A stretch of DNA of 64,000 nucleotides from an uncultured Odoribacter sp. (GTDB lineage: Bacteria > Bacteroidota > Bacteroidia > Bacteroidales > Marinifilaceae), in contig CALUKE010000003.1 in assembly GCA_944321165.1 (NCBI GenBank), forward strand, positions 186,001 to 250,000, written 5' to 3'. Shown here piece after piece: positions 53,770 through 61,209 of the stretch (positions are counted from its first letter, which is position 1; every line of letters starts with the position of its first letter). The position numbers were made by a program, and so were the translations under genes. The notes beneath the pieces are model-generated. The model worked only from the letters and a program-made list of their open reading frames with translations. It did no database searches and was not told where the DNA came from.

Positions 53770-54762
53770 TCAATATTTGTCTGCGGGGTAAATAACTCCT
53801 AATTGTTTTCTCACTTCATCGACGATTTCAAGGGTCGCTAAAGAGTGGTCGAAGCTGTTGACTGGAGATTCTATTTGCTGATTTTCGATCAGTCGGATAA
53901 ATTCTGCCAATTCGTAATAATATTCGTGGTGTGTCAGGGGAAGAGACCGGTCTTGGCTCTCTCCGCCTCGGGGAGTAAATTTTACTGTTCGAATGCTGTG
54001 TATACGGTCCAGGGTGAAAGTGCCGGCTTCTCCTTGAATTTCTGTCGGTAAAAGAGAGGGACTGATTTTGGAATACAGGATGGTGGCATTCAGTTGGTCG
54101 TATTCGAAATTGACAGCACCCTGGGCGTCGACACCTGTTGGAAGCAACAGACCGCTGGCCTGGATCCGTTTGGGGCGTCCGAACAGGACTACCATGGGAT
54201 AGATGGTGTATACACCCAGATCCATCATCCCTCCGTTGGACAGAGATGGATTGAAGGCATTGGGAACGATTCCTGCTTTTAGCGAATCGTAGCGCGAAGA
54301 GTACTGGCAATAGCTGGCAAAGTATCTGCGGATGCTCCCGGCTTCGGAAAGATGTTTTTGGAGGTTTAAAAAATTCGGGGTCAGCGTCGGTTTCATCGCT
54401 TCCATCAGTGTCACTCGTTTCTCTCGGGCGGTATGAATCATTTGCCGGGCTTCTCGGGCGTTCGATGCGAAAGGTTTTTCACAGAGTACGTGTTTCCCTT
54501 TTTGCATGAAAAGAATGCTCAGTGAGGCATGCAGGTAATTGGGAGAAGCAATGTATACGGCATCGATGTAAGGACAGGCTGCCATTGCTTCAGGAGAAGT
54601 AAAGACATAAGGAATCCGGTGCTTGTCGGCAAATGCCTGACCTGTTTCCTGTTTTCGGGAACAAATGGCCATGGCTTCGAAACGGCTTTCTTCTCGGGCA
54701 GCTTCGAGTATCCAGTCTGTGATAAAATTGGTTCCGATGAGACCGAAGCGGACTTTTTTCAT
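53770..54762 (-). CDS. Gfo/Idh/MocA-family oxidoreductase
   Basis: A 330-residue NAD(P)-dependent dehydrogenase from the ATG at 54762 (MKKVRFGLIGTNFITDWIL). It has an N-terminal Rossmann fold, the EKPFASNAREA motif containing the family's EKP signature near 90, and a C-terminal substrate domain with GGMMDLGVYTIYP. Substrates are usually sugars, inositols or dihydrodiols; none can be assigned. It lies between xth (4-base gap) and the DUF362 gene, an operon with no obvious common theme. Confidence 0.88.
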   Translation of the reverse strand: MKKVRFGLIGTNFITDWILEAAREESRFEAMAICSRKQETGQAFADKHRIPYVFTSPEAMAACPYIDAVYIASPNYLHASLSILFMQKGKHVLCEKPFASNAREARQMIHTAREKRVTLMEAMKPTLTPNFLNLQKHLSEAGSIRRYFASYCQYSSRYDSLKAGIVPNAFNPSLSNGGMMDLGVYTIYPMVVLFGRPKRIQASGLLLPTGVDAQGAVNFEYDQLNATILYSKISPSLLPTEIQGEAGTFTLDRIHSIRTVKFTPRGGESQDRSLPLTHHEYYYELAEFIRLIENQQIESPVNSFDHSLATLEIVDEVRKQLGVIYPADKY

Positions 54763-54766
54763 GTGA

Positions 54767-55534
54767 TTACTCTTTGAGTTCGACAACTGCTGGACAATGA
54801 TCCGAGTGTTTGACCTGTGGAAGAATATAGGCGTCTTTTAAAAGCGGAATGACTTCCGGTGTGGCAATGCAATAATCGATGCGCCAGCCTTTGTTTGTCG
54901 TCCGGGCATTGGCCCGGAAACTCCACCAGGTGTATTGATGAGGCTCTTCGGGGTGAAAATAGCGGAAAGTATCGGTGAAGCCACTTTCCAGAAATGCACT
55001 CATCCAGGCTCGTTCTTCAGGCAAGAAACCGCTGCTGTTGGCGTTTCGTATAGGATCGTGAATGTCTATGGGACGATGACAGATGTTGTAGTCGCCACAA
55101 AGAAGGAGACGTGGGCGTTTCTGGCGAAGGGCGGTTGCATATTGTTGAAAATCGTCCAGCCATTGCATCTTGAATGCCTGCCGCTCTTCTCCGCTTGTTC
55201 CGGAAGGGTGATATACGCTGACGACGGATAATTCGCCGAAGTCTGCCCGGAGCATGCGTCCTTCCCGGTCGTATGCCGGAATGTCCATGCCGTATGTAAT
55301 TTGATCGGGTGTTATTTTTGTCAAAATGGCGACTCCGCTGTAGCCTTTTTTCTCTGCCGAAAAGAAATAGGAACGATAGCCCAGGGCCTCAAATTCCAAG
55401 GTAGGAATCTGATCCGGCTGGGCTTTGGTTTCCTGTAAACAGATTACATCTGGCTTTTCTTCGGCTAGCCAGTCGGTGAAACCTTTTGACAGGGCACTGC
55501 GCAATCCGTTGACATTATAGGTAATAATTTTCAT
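54767..55534 (-). CDS. xth: exodeoxyribonuclease III
   Basis: The AP endonuclease/exonuclease of base excision repair, Mg-dependent, 255 residues. Visible: IITYNVNGLRSALSKG with the metal-binding asparagine, VICLQETKA with the catalytic glutamate near 36, VYHPSG, LCGDYNICHRPID, and the terminal KHSDHCPAVVEL with the catalytic His-Asp. It overlaps the M18 gene by four bases (ATGA). Confidence 0.95.
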   Translation of the reverse strand: MKIITYNVNGLRSALSKGFTDWLAEEKPDVICLQETKAQPDQIPTLEFEALGYRSYFFSAEKKGYSGVAILTKITPDQITYGMDIPAYDREGRMLRADFGELSVVSVYHPSGTSGEERQAFKMQWLDDFQQYATALRQKRPRLLLCGDYNICHRPIDIHDPIRNANSSGFLPEERAWMSAFLESGFTDTFRYFHPEEPHQYTWWSFRANARTTNKGWRIDYCIATPEVIPLLKDAYILPQVKHSDHCPAVVELKE

Positions 55535-56829
55535 ATGTTGTAGAAGGTGGTAAATGCCTTTATGACATATTCCTGGTCAAGAACTCCGGCGGTTTCTCTG
55601 ACAGAGTGCATGGCCCACATGGGATTCCCGATATCCACTCCCCGCATTTCCATTTGTGTCAGCAGGATGTTGCCCAAAGTTGATCCGCCTGCCATGTCGG
55701 AATGGTTGACAAAGGTTTGGTAAGGAACACCGGCCATTTGACAGATCGTGGCGAATACTGCTGCAGAATCGCCGTCGGTGATGTATTTTTGATTGGCATT
55801 GATCTTGATTACCGGTCCTTGATTCATGATCGGGTGATTCGTCGGATCATGCTTTTCCGGATAATTGGGATGCAGGGCATGGGCCATATCGGCGGAGATC
55901 ATGAATGAGTTGTGAATGGCTCGATAGAGATCTTCGATTTTGTATCCCTGGTTGAATGCTACTCTCTCCAGAATTGTTCTCAGAATCGGAGAGGCTGCTC
56001 CTTGTTTGGTGCCGCTGCCGACCTCTTCGTTGTCGAAGATAGCCAGCACTTTCGTTTTATTGCACGGTTTGGAGTCGAGCAATGCCGTTAGACCGGCATG
56101 AACCATGGCCAGGTCATCCAGACGACCTGAAGAAATGAATTCATTGTTTAGGCCGAACAGAGTACCTTTGCTACATTCATACAAAGTCAGATCGAAATCC
56201 AGAATGTCTTCCTCCGGAATGTTCATCTCTTGAGCGATCAGTTTTAACAGGAAGTTGTTTTTTTCAAAAGTTTCATTGACCATGGCAATGACGGGAAGCA
56301 TATCTCTTTGTTTGCTTAACGGATTACCTTGATCGTTTACTGCCCGGTTGAAATGAATTGCCAGATGGGGGATCTCAAGCAGAGGACGTTTGAAATTGAC
56401 AAATTGGGTGGCCGGTTTCAGCGGTTTGTCGCTTTTTACCATGACTCGTCCGGCCAGTGACAAAGGACGGTCAAACCAGGTATACATAATGGGGCCTCCG
56501 TATACTTCAGTGTTTAATTTCAGATATTTCCCTTCCACCAGCATTTCTGCGTGGGGTTTGATCCGAAAAGTCGGGGAATCACTGTGGGCACAGATCAGTT
56601 TGAAACCTTCTTCCGCCAGATTACCGTTTCCCGGTATAAAAGCGTACAGAGAAGAATGATTTTTGGTAACGAAATATTTCCCTCCATGTTCGATGTGCCA
56701 GGCTTCTCCGGAAAAAAGCTGTTTGAAACCGTTTGCCTGAAGCCGTTGTTTGATACTGAGAATCGTGTGAAAGTTAGTCGGACTCTCGTGGATGAATTCG
56801 ATCAGATCCAGTGCTGCTTGTTTTTCCAT
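55531..56829 (-). CDS. M18-family aminopeptidase
   Basis: A 432-residue cytosolic zinc aminopeptidase of the aspartyl/leucyl M18 type. Visible: CAHSDSPTFRIKP with a metal-binding His-Asp, SSGRLDDLAMVHAGL, IFDNEEVGSGTKQGA (EE with catalytic Glu), SADMAHALHPN near 320 and NHSDMAGGSTLG near the end. It releases N-terminal acidic or neutral residues from peptides; specificity is not decidable. It is the first gene of a run with xth, the oxidoreductase and the DUF362 gene. Confidence 0.93.
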   Translation of the reverse strand: MEKQAALDLIEFIHESPTNFHTILSIKQRLQANGFKQLFSGEAWHIEHGGKYFVTKNHSSLYAFIPGNGNLAEEGFKLICAHSDSPTFRIKPHAEMLVEGKYLKLNTEVYGGPIMYTWFDRPLSLAGRVMVKSDKPLKPATQFVNFKRPLLEIPHLAIHFNRAVNDQGNPLSKQRDMLPVIAMVNETFEKNNFLLKLIAQEMNIPEEDILDFDLTLYECSKGTLFGLNNEFISSGRLDDLAMVHAGLTALLDSKPCNKTKVLAIFDNEEVGSGTKQGAASPILRTILERVAFNQGYKIEDLYRAIHNSFMISADMAHALHPNYPEKHDPTNHPIMNQGPVIKINANQKYITDGDSAAVFATICQMAGVPYQTFVNHSDMAGGSTLGNILLTQMEMRGVDIGNPMWAMHSVRETAGVLDQEYVIKAFTTFYNI

Positions 56830-57016
56830 AATTTATAGATTTATATTGATGTTTGCATATAATTAATCGACCTTAAATTAGAAAGAATATTTTAAATAAT
56901 CGATCCCGAATGGAAAACATTTTAAAATTTGCACCGGATTTCTGTCTTTATAAAAATTTTTTATTAAAAAAATCTTTTTTGAATGTGTATAATATTCTGT
57001 TTTTCAATAATTATAG

Positions 57017-57041
57017 ATATTTACAATTATATTGTAAATAT
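57017..57041. promoter_or_regulatory. palindromic operator-like site before dps
   Basis: ATATTTACAAT and ATTGTAAATAT, perfect 11-bp arms with a TAT spacer, ending 6 bases upstream of the -33 element of dps. It resembles a Fur/PerR-like or other redox-regulator dyad but matches no consensus exactly. The interval 56830-57016 before it holds nothing else I recognise. Confidence 0.6.
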
Positions 57042-57047
57042 TATCGA

Positions 57048-57079
57048 TTTGATTTATATTTAAAAGGGCTGTATATTTG
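57048..57079 (+). promoter_or_regulatory. dps promoter
   Basis: TTTG (57048-57051), 20-base gap, TATATTTG (57072-57079): a full consensus match, 45 bases before the dps ATG. Confidence 0.85.
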
Positions 57080-57124
57080 TGATGAAGAAAAAAGAAAAAT
57101 AGAAATCAATAAAAAATAAGTATT

Positions 57125-57604
57125 ATGAAAACGAAAAATTTAATTGGATTGGATTCGGGAAATGCTCAACAAGTAGTGAATCTTTTGAATGAGTTATTGG
57201 CAAACTATCAGATTTATTATCAGAATTTACGCGGTTTTCATTGGAATGTCAGGGGCAATCGTTTCTTTGTCCTGCACGCTAAATTTGAAGAGTTGTATAA
57301 CGATGCGATTGAAAAGATCGATGAAATTGCTGAACGTATTTTGACTTTGGGAGGAGTGCCGTTGCATTCTTATGCGGCTTATGCTCAGGCTGCAACTTTG
57401 AAGGCAAAAGAAAATGTGACCGATGGTGATGCTTGTCTGCGTTCTGTGATTGAAGATGTTCAGGTATTGCTGAAACAGGAACGGGAAATTTTGAAGGTGG
57501 CAGGAGAAATCGGTGACGAGGGGACTTCAGATGTATTTTCTCCTTATGTATCCGGTCAGGAAAAATTATTGTGGATGCTTCATGCCTATCTGAACGAACA
57601 TTAA
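57125..57604 (+). CDS. dps: Dps-family ferritin-like DNA-protection protein
   Basis: A 159-residue four-helix protein that forms 12-subunit shells, oxidises ferrous iron with peroxide and protects DNA. The ferroxidase region is visible: LRGFHWNVRG (His near 39), FEELYNDAIEKIDEIAERI. It lacks a long lysine-rich tail, so DNA binding is uncertain. Start ATG 57125, directly behind a consensus promoter and an operator-like palindrome. Gene is monocistronic and near ahpCF, in line with oxidative-stress function. Confidence 0.95.
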   Translation: MKTKNLIGLDSGNAQQVVNLLNELLANYQIYYQNLRGFHWNVRGNRFFVLHAKFEELYNDAIEKIDEIAERILTLGGVPLHSYAAYAQAATLKAKENVTDGDACLRSVIEDVQVLLKQEREILKVAGEIGDEGTSDVFSPYVSGQEKLLWMLHAYLNEH

Positions 57605-57619
57605 TTCCCTTATAACACT

Positions 57620-57680
57620 GCGGAGCGAATATTGGCGTTTTTTTTGATAAAATCGGTCTTTTAAAAAATATTTGCTTCGC
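57620..57680. repeat. 14-bp inverted repeat after dps
   Basis: GCGGAGCGAATATT (57620-57633) and AATATTTGCTTCGC (57667-57680) pair in full if two G-U pairs are allowed, around a 33-base loop containing T8. It could be an end structure of the dps transcript. Confidence 0.6.
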
Positions 57681-57704
57681 AAGTGTAAAATATTAAGGAT
57701 GAAA

Positions 57705-57735
57705 TTGGCGGATGTCATCTTAATTTATATCTTTG
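57705..57735 (+). promoter_or_regulatory. promoter of the structured RNA
   Basis: TATCTTTG at 57728-57735 with TTG at 57705-57707, 20 bases apart. No reading frame of note follows for 480 bases. Confidence 0.7.
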
Positions 57736-57741
57736 TAAAAA

Positions 57742-58119
57742 CGAACAGATACAGGCGGTATTTGTTTTTCAAAATGTTGGAGCGTTGTTTTAGCGCATTG
57801 TTTGTCCGGTAAAAACTGGTAAATTTTAGCAAAGACAGATGATGATGTGGCAACGCTCATTCCTGAATCTCGTATATATCTGTGGTATATATAAGATAAG
57901 GTGTGGGCATATACATCAAAATTCTTTGCGGGTATACCAGTACCTTACCGGAGTGGCGATGTATCATGGTCCACCCTTTTTGTTTGCATGAGTCATTCGA
58001 GAGGGCAGGACCAGCAGAATGAATAGATATATTTTTAGGAAATAGGAGCTGGCAGGCCCAAAGTCAGAGAGGAAATAGTTGAGTGGATAGTCGTCTCATC
58101 GAGGCGACTATCTTTTTTT
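57742..58119 (+). ncRNA. candidate structured non-coding RNA, unclassified
   Basis: About 378 bases between a consensus promoter and a strong terminator, with no protein frame worth calling. Long helices can be drawn: GAGCGTTG (57780-57787) with CAACGCTC (57851-57858), enclosing CATTGTTTGTC paired with GACAGATGATG (11 bp, three G-U) and a CCGGT/ACTGG hairpin; CATATACATC (57908-57917) with GATGTATCATG (57958-57968, one bulge); GGGC...CCAGC (58003-58015) with GCTGG...GCCC (58048-58059). I see none of the signatures of RNase P RNA, tmRNA, SRP RNA or a known riboswitch. It could be a 6S-like, a regulatory or a novel RNA. Confidence 0.6.
58086..58119 (+). terminator. terminator of the structured RNA
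   Basis: GATAGTCGTCTC (58086-58097) pairs with GAGGCGACTATC (58101-58112), one G-U pair, 3-base loop, T7 tail. The symporter gene begins 95 bases later, so this could also act as a leader terminator for it. Confidence 0.92.
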
Positions 58120-58213
58120 ATGTTCAATACAATTCTGTGTAAAGGAATCGCTTTCCCAAATAGTTTTTTTGTTGTAACATTGCAGTTGTGAAAACGATTG
58201 AAAATTTAAACTG

Positions 58214-59377
58214 ATGAAAAGAATAAAATTAAGTTTGTTGCCGCGGATTATTATTGCGATTGCATTGGGGGTTGGTTGCGGGTTGTTTTTTCCGACTTGG
58301 ATTGTCCGGATTTTTTTAACCATAAATTCGCTTTTCGGTAATTTTTTGAATTTTATCATTCCTTTATTGATTTTGGGGTTAGTGGCTCCAGGAATTGCTG
58401 ATCTGGGGAAAGGAGCTGGGCGATTGCTGCTGATCACGGCTTTGTTGGCTTATGGGTTTACTTTGTTTTCTGGTTTCTTTACCTATTTTACCTGTGAGGC
58501 AACTTATCCCTGCTTGCTGGATACGTCGGAGAAACTGAATGCTGTCACTGAAAATGCGACGGGTTTGGAACCTTATTTCACGGTAGAAATGCCAGCCGTA
58601 ATGGGGGTGATGTCCGCTTTGATCTTGGCCTTTACTTTGGGTTTGGGAATGTCGGTGATTGACGGCAACCGTTTGAAGCAGGTGATGGAAGATTTCAAGG
58701 ATATTATTAATAAAGTGATTACAGCGGTGATCATCCCTTTATTGCCTTTGTATATTTTTGGTATTTTCCTGAATATGACCCATTCCGGACAAGTCGCCGG
58801 TATTATGCACGTATTTTTGAAAATTATTGTAGTGATATTTGTCATGACAGTGGTTTTGCTGTTTATTCAGTTTTTTATTGCGGCGCTTGTTGGCAAAAAA
58901 AATCCCTTCCGTCTGTTCCGGAATATGCTGCCAGCCTATATGACTGCACTGGGAACGCAATCTTCAGCCGCAACAATTCCGGTGACCTTGGAACAGACGA
59001 TCCGCAACGGGGTACGTCCGGATTTGGCGGCTTTTGTCATTCCATTGTGTGCTACCATTCATCTTTCGGGAAGTACCATGAAAATCGTGGCCTGTTCGAT
59101 GGCAATTATGCTGATGAGTGGTCTGGAAATTCAATTTGGGCAATTCGCCGGTTTTATCATGATGCTCGGTATTGCCATGGTTGCCGCTCCTGGGGTCCCT
59201 GGCGGTGCGATCATGGCGGCTTTGGGATTGCTGCAGTCGATGTTGGGTTTTGATGAAACCGCACAGGGACTGATGATTGCCCTTTATATTGCTATGGATA
59301 GTTTTGGTACAGCTACCAATGTTACTGGCGACGGTGCCATTGCTGTGATCATTGACCGGATAAATTCTGAGAAATAA
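58214..59377 (+). CDS. dicarboxylate/amino acid:cation symporter
   Basis: A 387-residue DAACS-family secondary transporter (glutamate/aspartate/C4-dicarboxylate type). About eight hydrophobic segments are visible. The hairpin-1 serine-rich motif reads TQSSAATIP near 255, and the hairpin-2/TM8 region includes APGVPGGAIMAALG and the NVTGDGAIAVIID end with the substrate-binding aspartate. It imports its substrate with sodium or protons. Specificity is not assignable. It follows the structured RNA and its terminator by 95 bases; a weak own -7 element (TAACATTG) lies near 58170. Confidence 0.92.
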   Translation: MKRIKLSLLPRIIIAIALGVGCGLFFPTWIVRIFLTINSLFGNFLNFIIPLLILGLVAPGIADLGKGAGRLLLITALLAYGFTLFSGFFTYFTCEATYPCLLDTSEKLNAVTENATGLEPYFTVEMPAVMGVMSALILAFTLGLGMSVIDGNRLKQVMEDFKDIINKVITAVIIPLLPLYIFGIFLNMTHSGQVAGIMHVFLKIIVVIFVMTVVLLFIQFFIAALVGKKNPFRLFRNMLPAYMTALGTQSSAATIPVTLEQTIRNGVRPDLAAFVIPLCATIHLSGSTMKIVACSMAIMLMSGLEIQFGQFAGFIMMLGIAMVAAPGVPGGAIMAALGLLQSMLGFDETAQGLMIALYIAMDSFGTATNVTGDGAIAVIIDRINSEK

Positions 59378-59422
59378 GAACGCTTTATAGGGCGGAAGTT
59401 TTTCGATATTTAAACTTCTTTA

Positions 59423-59430
59423 TATCTTTG
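59423..59430 (+). promoter_or_regulatory. -7 element before small lipoprotein gene
   Basis: TATCTTTG, 20 bases before the ATG at 59451; an AAGGAGG sequence lies between them. Confidence 0.6.
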
Positions 59431-59436
59431 TATCTA

Positions 59437-59444
59437 AAAGGAGG
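59437..59444 (+). promoter_or_regulatory. Shine-Dalgarno-like ribosome binding site
   Basis: AAAGGAGG centred about 10 bases before the ATG at 59451. A strong Shine-Dalgarno is unusual in Bacteroidota, whose ribosomes generally do not use it. It supports this start. Confidence 0.6.
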
Positions 59445-59450
59445 CGAAAT

Positions 59451-59867
59451 ATGAATTACAGAAAAATATGGATCCTGTTGATGATGGTGTGTGTATGGAT
59501 CGGATGTGCTAATGATGAAGTCGATTCTGATTATTTGTTCGATATAGAAGATATGCAGGCTGTTGTTACCAAGCTGGACGGACGGCCAGTAATGATGGAT
59601 GCGGTTTTACTGGATTCCTTGCAAAAGCAGGGGTTTGTCGGAGAGGTTACATTTTCTGAAGAAAGCAGGGCAGATAATGATCGTTTGGCCGAAGAAAGGT
59701 TTATAGAAAAATGTGAGAACATTAAAAATATCAGACCGGCCGCTCTTTTGCATCTTCAGCCCGGAGAACAAATCAAAGCCGCTTTTGATTATGTATTGAA
59801 GCGGGGAAAAGAGGAGCTGAAGAGAGAAAAAATCGAATTACAAGAAACAATTCCAAACGGCGAATAA
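59451..59867 (+). CDS. small lipoprotein, unknown function
   Basis: A 138-residue lipoprotein with a short signal peptide ending in the lipobox WIGC (cysteine at 19). The remainder is acidic and helical (DYLFDIEDMQAVVTKLDG, EERFIEKCENIKNIRPA) with no motif I recognise. It has its own promoter and an unusual Shine-Dalgarno site. It lies before the TetR-efflux cluster on the same strand, 69 bases ahead; a functional link is not shown. Confidence 0.65.
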   Translation: MNYRKIWILLMMVCVWIGCANDEVDSDYLFDIEDMQAVVTKLDGRPVMMDAVLLDSLQKQGFVGEVTFSEESRADNDRLAEERFIEKCENIKNIRPAALLHLQPGEQIKAAFDYVLKRGKEELKREKIELQETIPNGE

Positions 59868-59907
59868 ATTTTTTCTGATAGAGAAAAGAAGAAAAAAAAT
59901 ATTTTAT

Positions 59908-59930
59908 ACTTTTACATACCGAAAAGTATA
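59908..59930 (+). promoter_or_regulatory. operator-like motif before the first TetR gene
   Basis: ACATACCGAAAAGTATA at 59914-59930, 6 bases before the ATG, overlaps the expected promoter end (TACTTTTA near 59908). The same motif, with one base changed, occurs before the TolC gene at 61149. Confidence 0.6.
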
Positions 59931-59936
59931 ATTCAA

Positions 59937-60539
59937 ATGACCGATCTGAAGGAAGAAATAGTAAATAAGTCATTTGCCTTGTTTTTGAACAAGGGGTACA
60001 AGGCCTGTTCTCTGCGCGACTTGGAAAATGCAACCGGTTTGACGAAGGGGGCGTTTTATTATTATTTCCGGAATAAGGAAGAAATACTGAAAAGTGGAAT
60101 TGAAAAGTATTTGGCGGTGGCGAATGAAATCAGTGAAGAGGAATTTTTGAAAATAGGGTCGCTGAAAGAGTATATTCATGCTGTGGTGAAACAAAAAGAA
60201 TGGACGGCTGCCCGTTTACAACAGACGTTTGATTTTTTTATTATTGAAGTAGCTTTTTTTCAGCTGATTCTGGAGGTGGCTTTTCTGTTTCCCGATTATC
60301 GGAAGCAGATCGATGAATTGTCTAAAAAACGTCTTTCCCGTTGGGAGAGTATGATTTTAAAGGCGAAGCAGCAGGGGGAAATCAAGGCCTCTCTGGATAC
60401 TTCGGTTCTGGCTCGTAATTTGATGGCTGTATCGACCAGTATGTTGAATATCGAATTGGAAACGGAAAATTTTCGTTTTATGTTTTCGGATATGTCTATG
60501 CAGTTTGAACAGTATTATATGTTGATAAAAAATGAATAA
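59937..60539 (+). CDS. TetR/AcrR-family regulator 1
   Basis: A 200-residue repressor with an N-terminal TetR helix-turn-helix (about 8-55: IVNKSFALFLNKGYKACSLRDLENATGLTKGAFYYYFRNKEE in parts) and a ligand-binding helical C-terminus. Likely controls the downstream efflux genes and itself through the repeated motif. It overlaps the second TetR gene by 8 bases. The two are related in sequence and of equal length, pointing to a tandem duplication. Confidence 0.9.
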   Translation: MTDLKEEIVNKSFALFLNKGYKACSLRDLENATGLTKGAFYYYFRNKEEILKSGIEKYLAVANEISEEEFLKIGSLKEYIHAVVKQKEWTAARLQQTFDFFIIEVAFFQLILEVAFLFPDYRKQIDELSKKRLSRWESMILKAKQQGEIKASLDTSVLARNLMAVSTSMLNIELETENFRFMFSDMSMQFEQYYMLIKNE

Positions 60540-61134
60540 TACCCGTCAACAGATTATCGAAAAAGCCTTTTTGCTTTTTTTGCGGAAGGGATTTAAAGCG
60601 GTCCGTTTGAGCGATATCGAACGGAGTGCTCAAATTACCCGAGGGACTTTCTATTATCATTTTGTCAACAAGGAAGAGGTATTGAAAGAAGGACTGTATG
60701 CTTATTATACCTTGCAGAATACGACTCGGTCAGCGGAATTTGGACAAATTTCGACTTTGCGCGAATATGTGGATTTGACGATTCGCAAATTGTCGGATAT
60801 AGAAGATTATTCCGCTCGTACTTTCAGTAGTGAAATTCCGGAAATTTTATGCCTTTCTTTGATTGTAGAAGTGATTGCTTTGTTCCCGGAATTGAAAAAG
60901 GTGGTTTTGAATTCGAAACGTCTGCATTTGTCCAAATTGGAGGAGTTGATTTTGAATGCGAAGGAGACCGGAGAATTAAGGGATGACATCGATGTCTCTA
61001 TTTTGGCAAAGAATTTGCTGAATATAGGAGTTAGTGTGATCAATGATTTGATCATGTATCGGGATGGTTCTTATGCTTTGTCGGTGGTTCGATCACAATA
61101 CGAGCAACTTTATTCTCTGGCGACAAGAGAATAA
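60532..61134 (+). CDS. TetR/AcrR-family regulator 2
   Basis: A second 200-residue TetR protein, HTH near 8-55 (IIEKAFLLFLRKGFKAVRLSDIERSAQITRGTFYYHFVNKEE in parts), clearly paralogous to the preceding one. The C-terminal domains differ enough that they may sense different ligands or form a heterodimer. It is translated in overlap with regulator 1. The second operator-like motif lies just behind its stop. Confidence 0.9.
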   Translation: MNNTRQQIIEKAFLLFLRKGFKAVRLSDIERSAQITRGTFYYHFVNKEEVLKEGLYAYYTLQNTTRSAEFGQISTLREYVDLTIRKLSDIEDYSARTFSSEIPEILCLSLIVEVIALFPELKKVVLNSKRLHLSKLEELILNAKETGELRDDIDVSILAKNLLNIGVSVINDLIMYRDGSYALSVVRSQYEQLYSLATRE

Positions 61135-61148
61135 TTTTTTACAGGAAT

Positions 61149-61165
61149 ACATACCGGAAAGTATA
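61149..61165 (+). promoter_or_regulatory. operator-like motif before the TolC gene
   Basis: ACATACCGGAAAGTATA, 16 of 17 bases identical to the site at 59914. It sits between the second TetR gene and the efflux genes. Confidence 0.65.
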
Positions 61166-61209
61166 AAATGATTTGTGTTATGAATAATATGAATTCAATG
61201 ATGGGGTAT

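Noticed and set aside
56910..57119. A 69-codon frame upstream of dps
   Set aside because: Extremely AT-rich, low-complexity translation; it contains the dps promoter and palindrome. Regulatory DNA is the better reading.
57742..58119. RNase P RNA or tmRNA as an identity for the structured RNA
   Set aside because: The universal RNase P core sequence (GAGGAAAGTCC-like) is absent in the expected place, and no tRNA-like ends or tag frame for tmRNA could be found.
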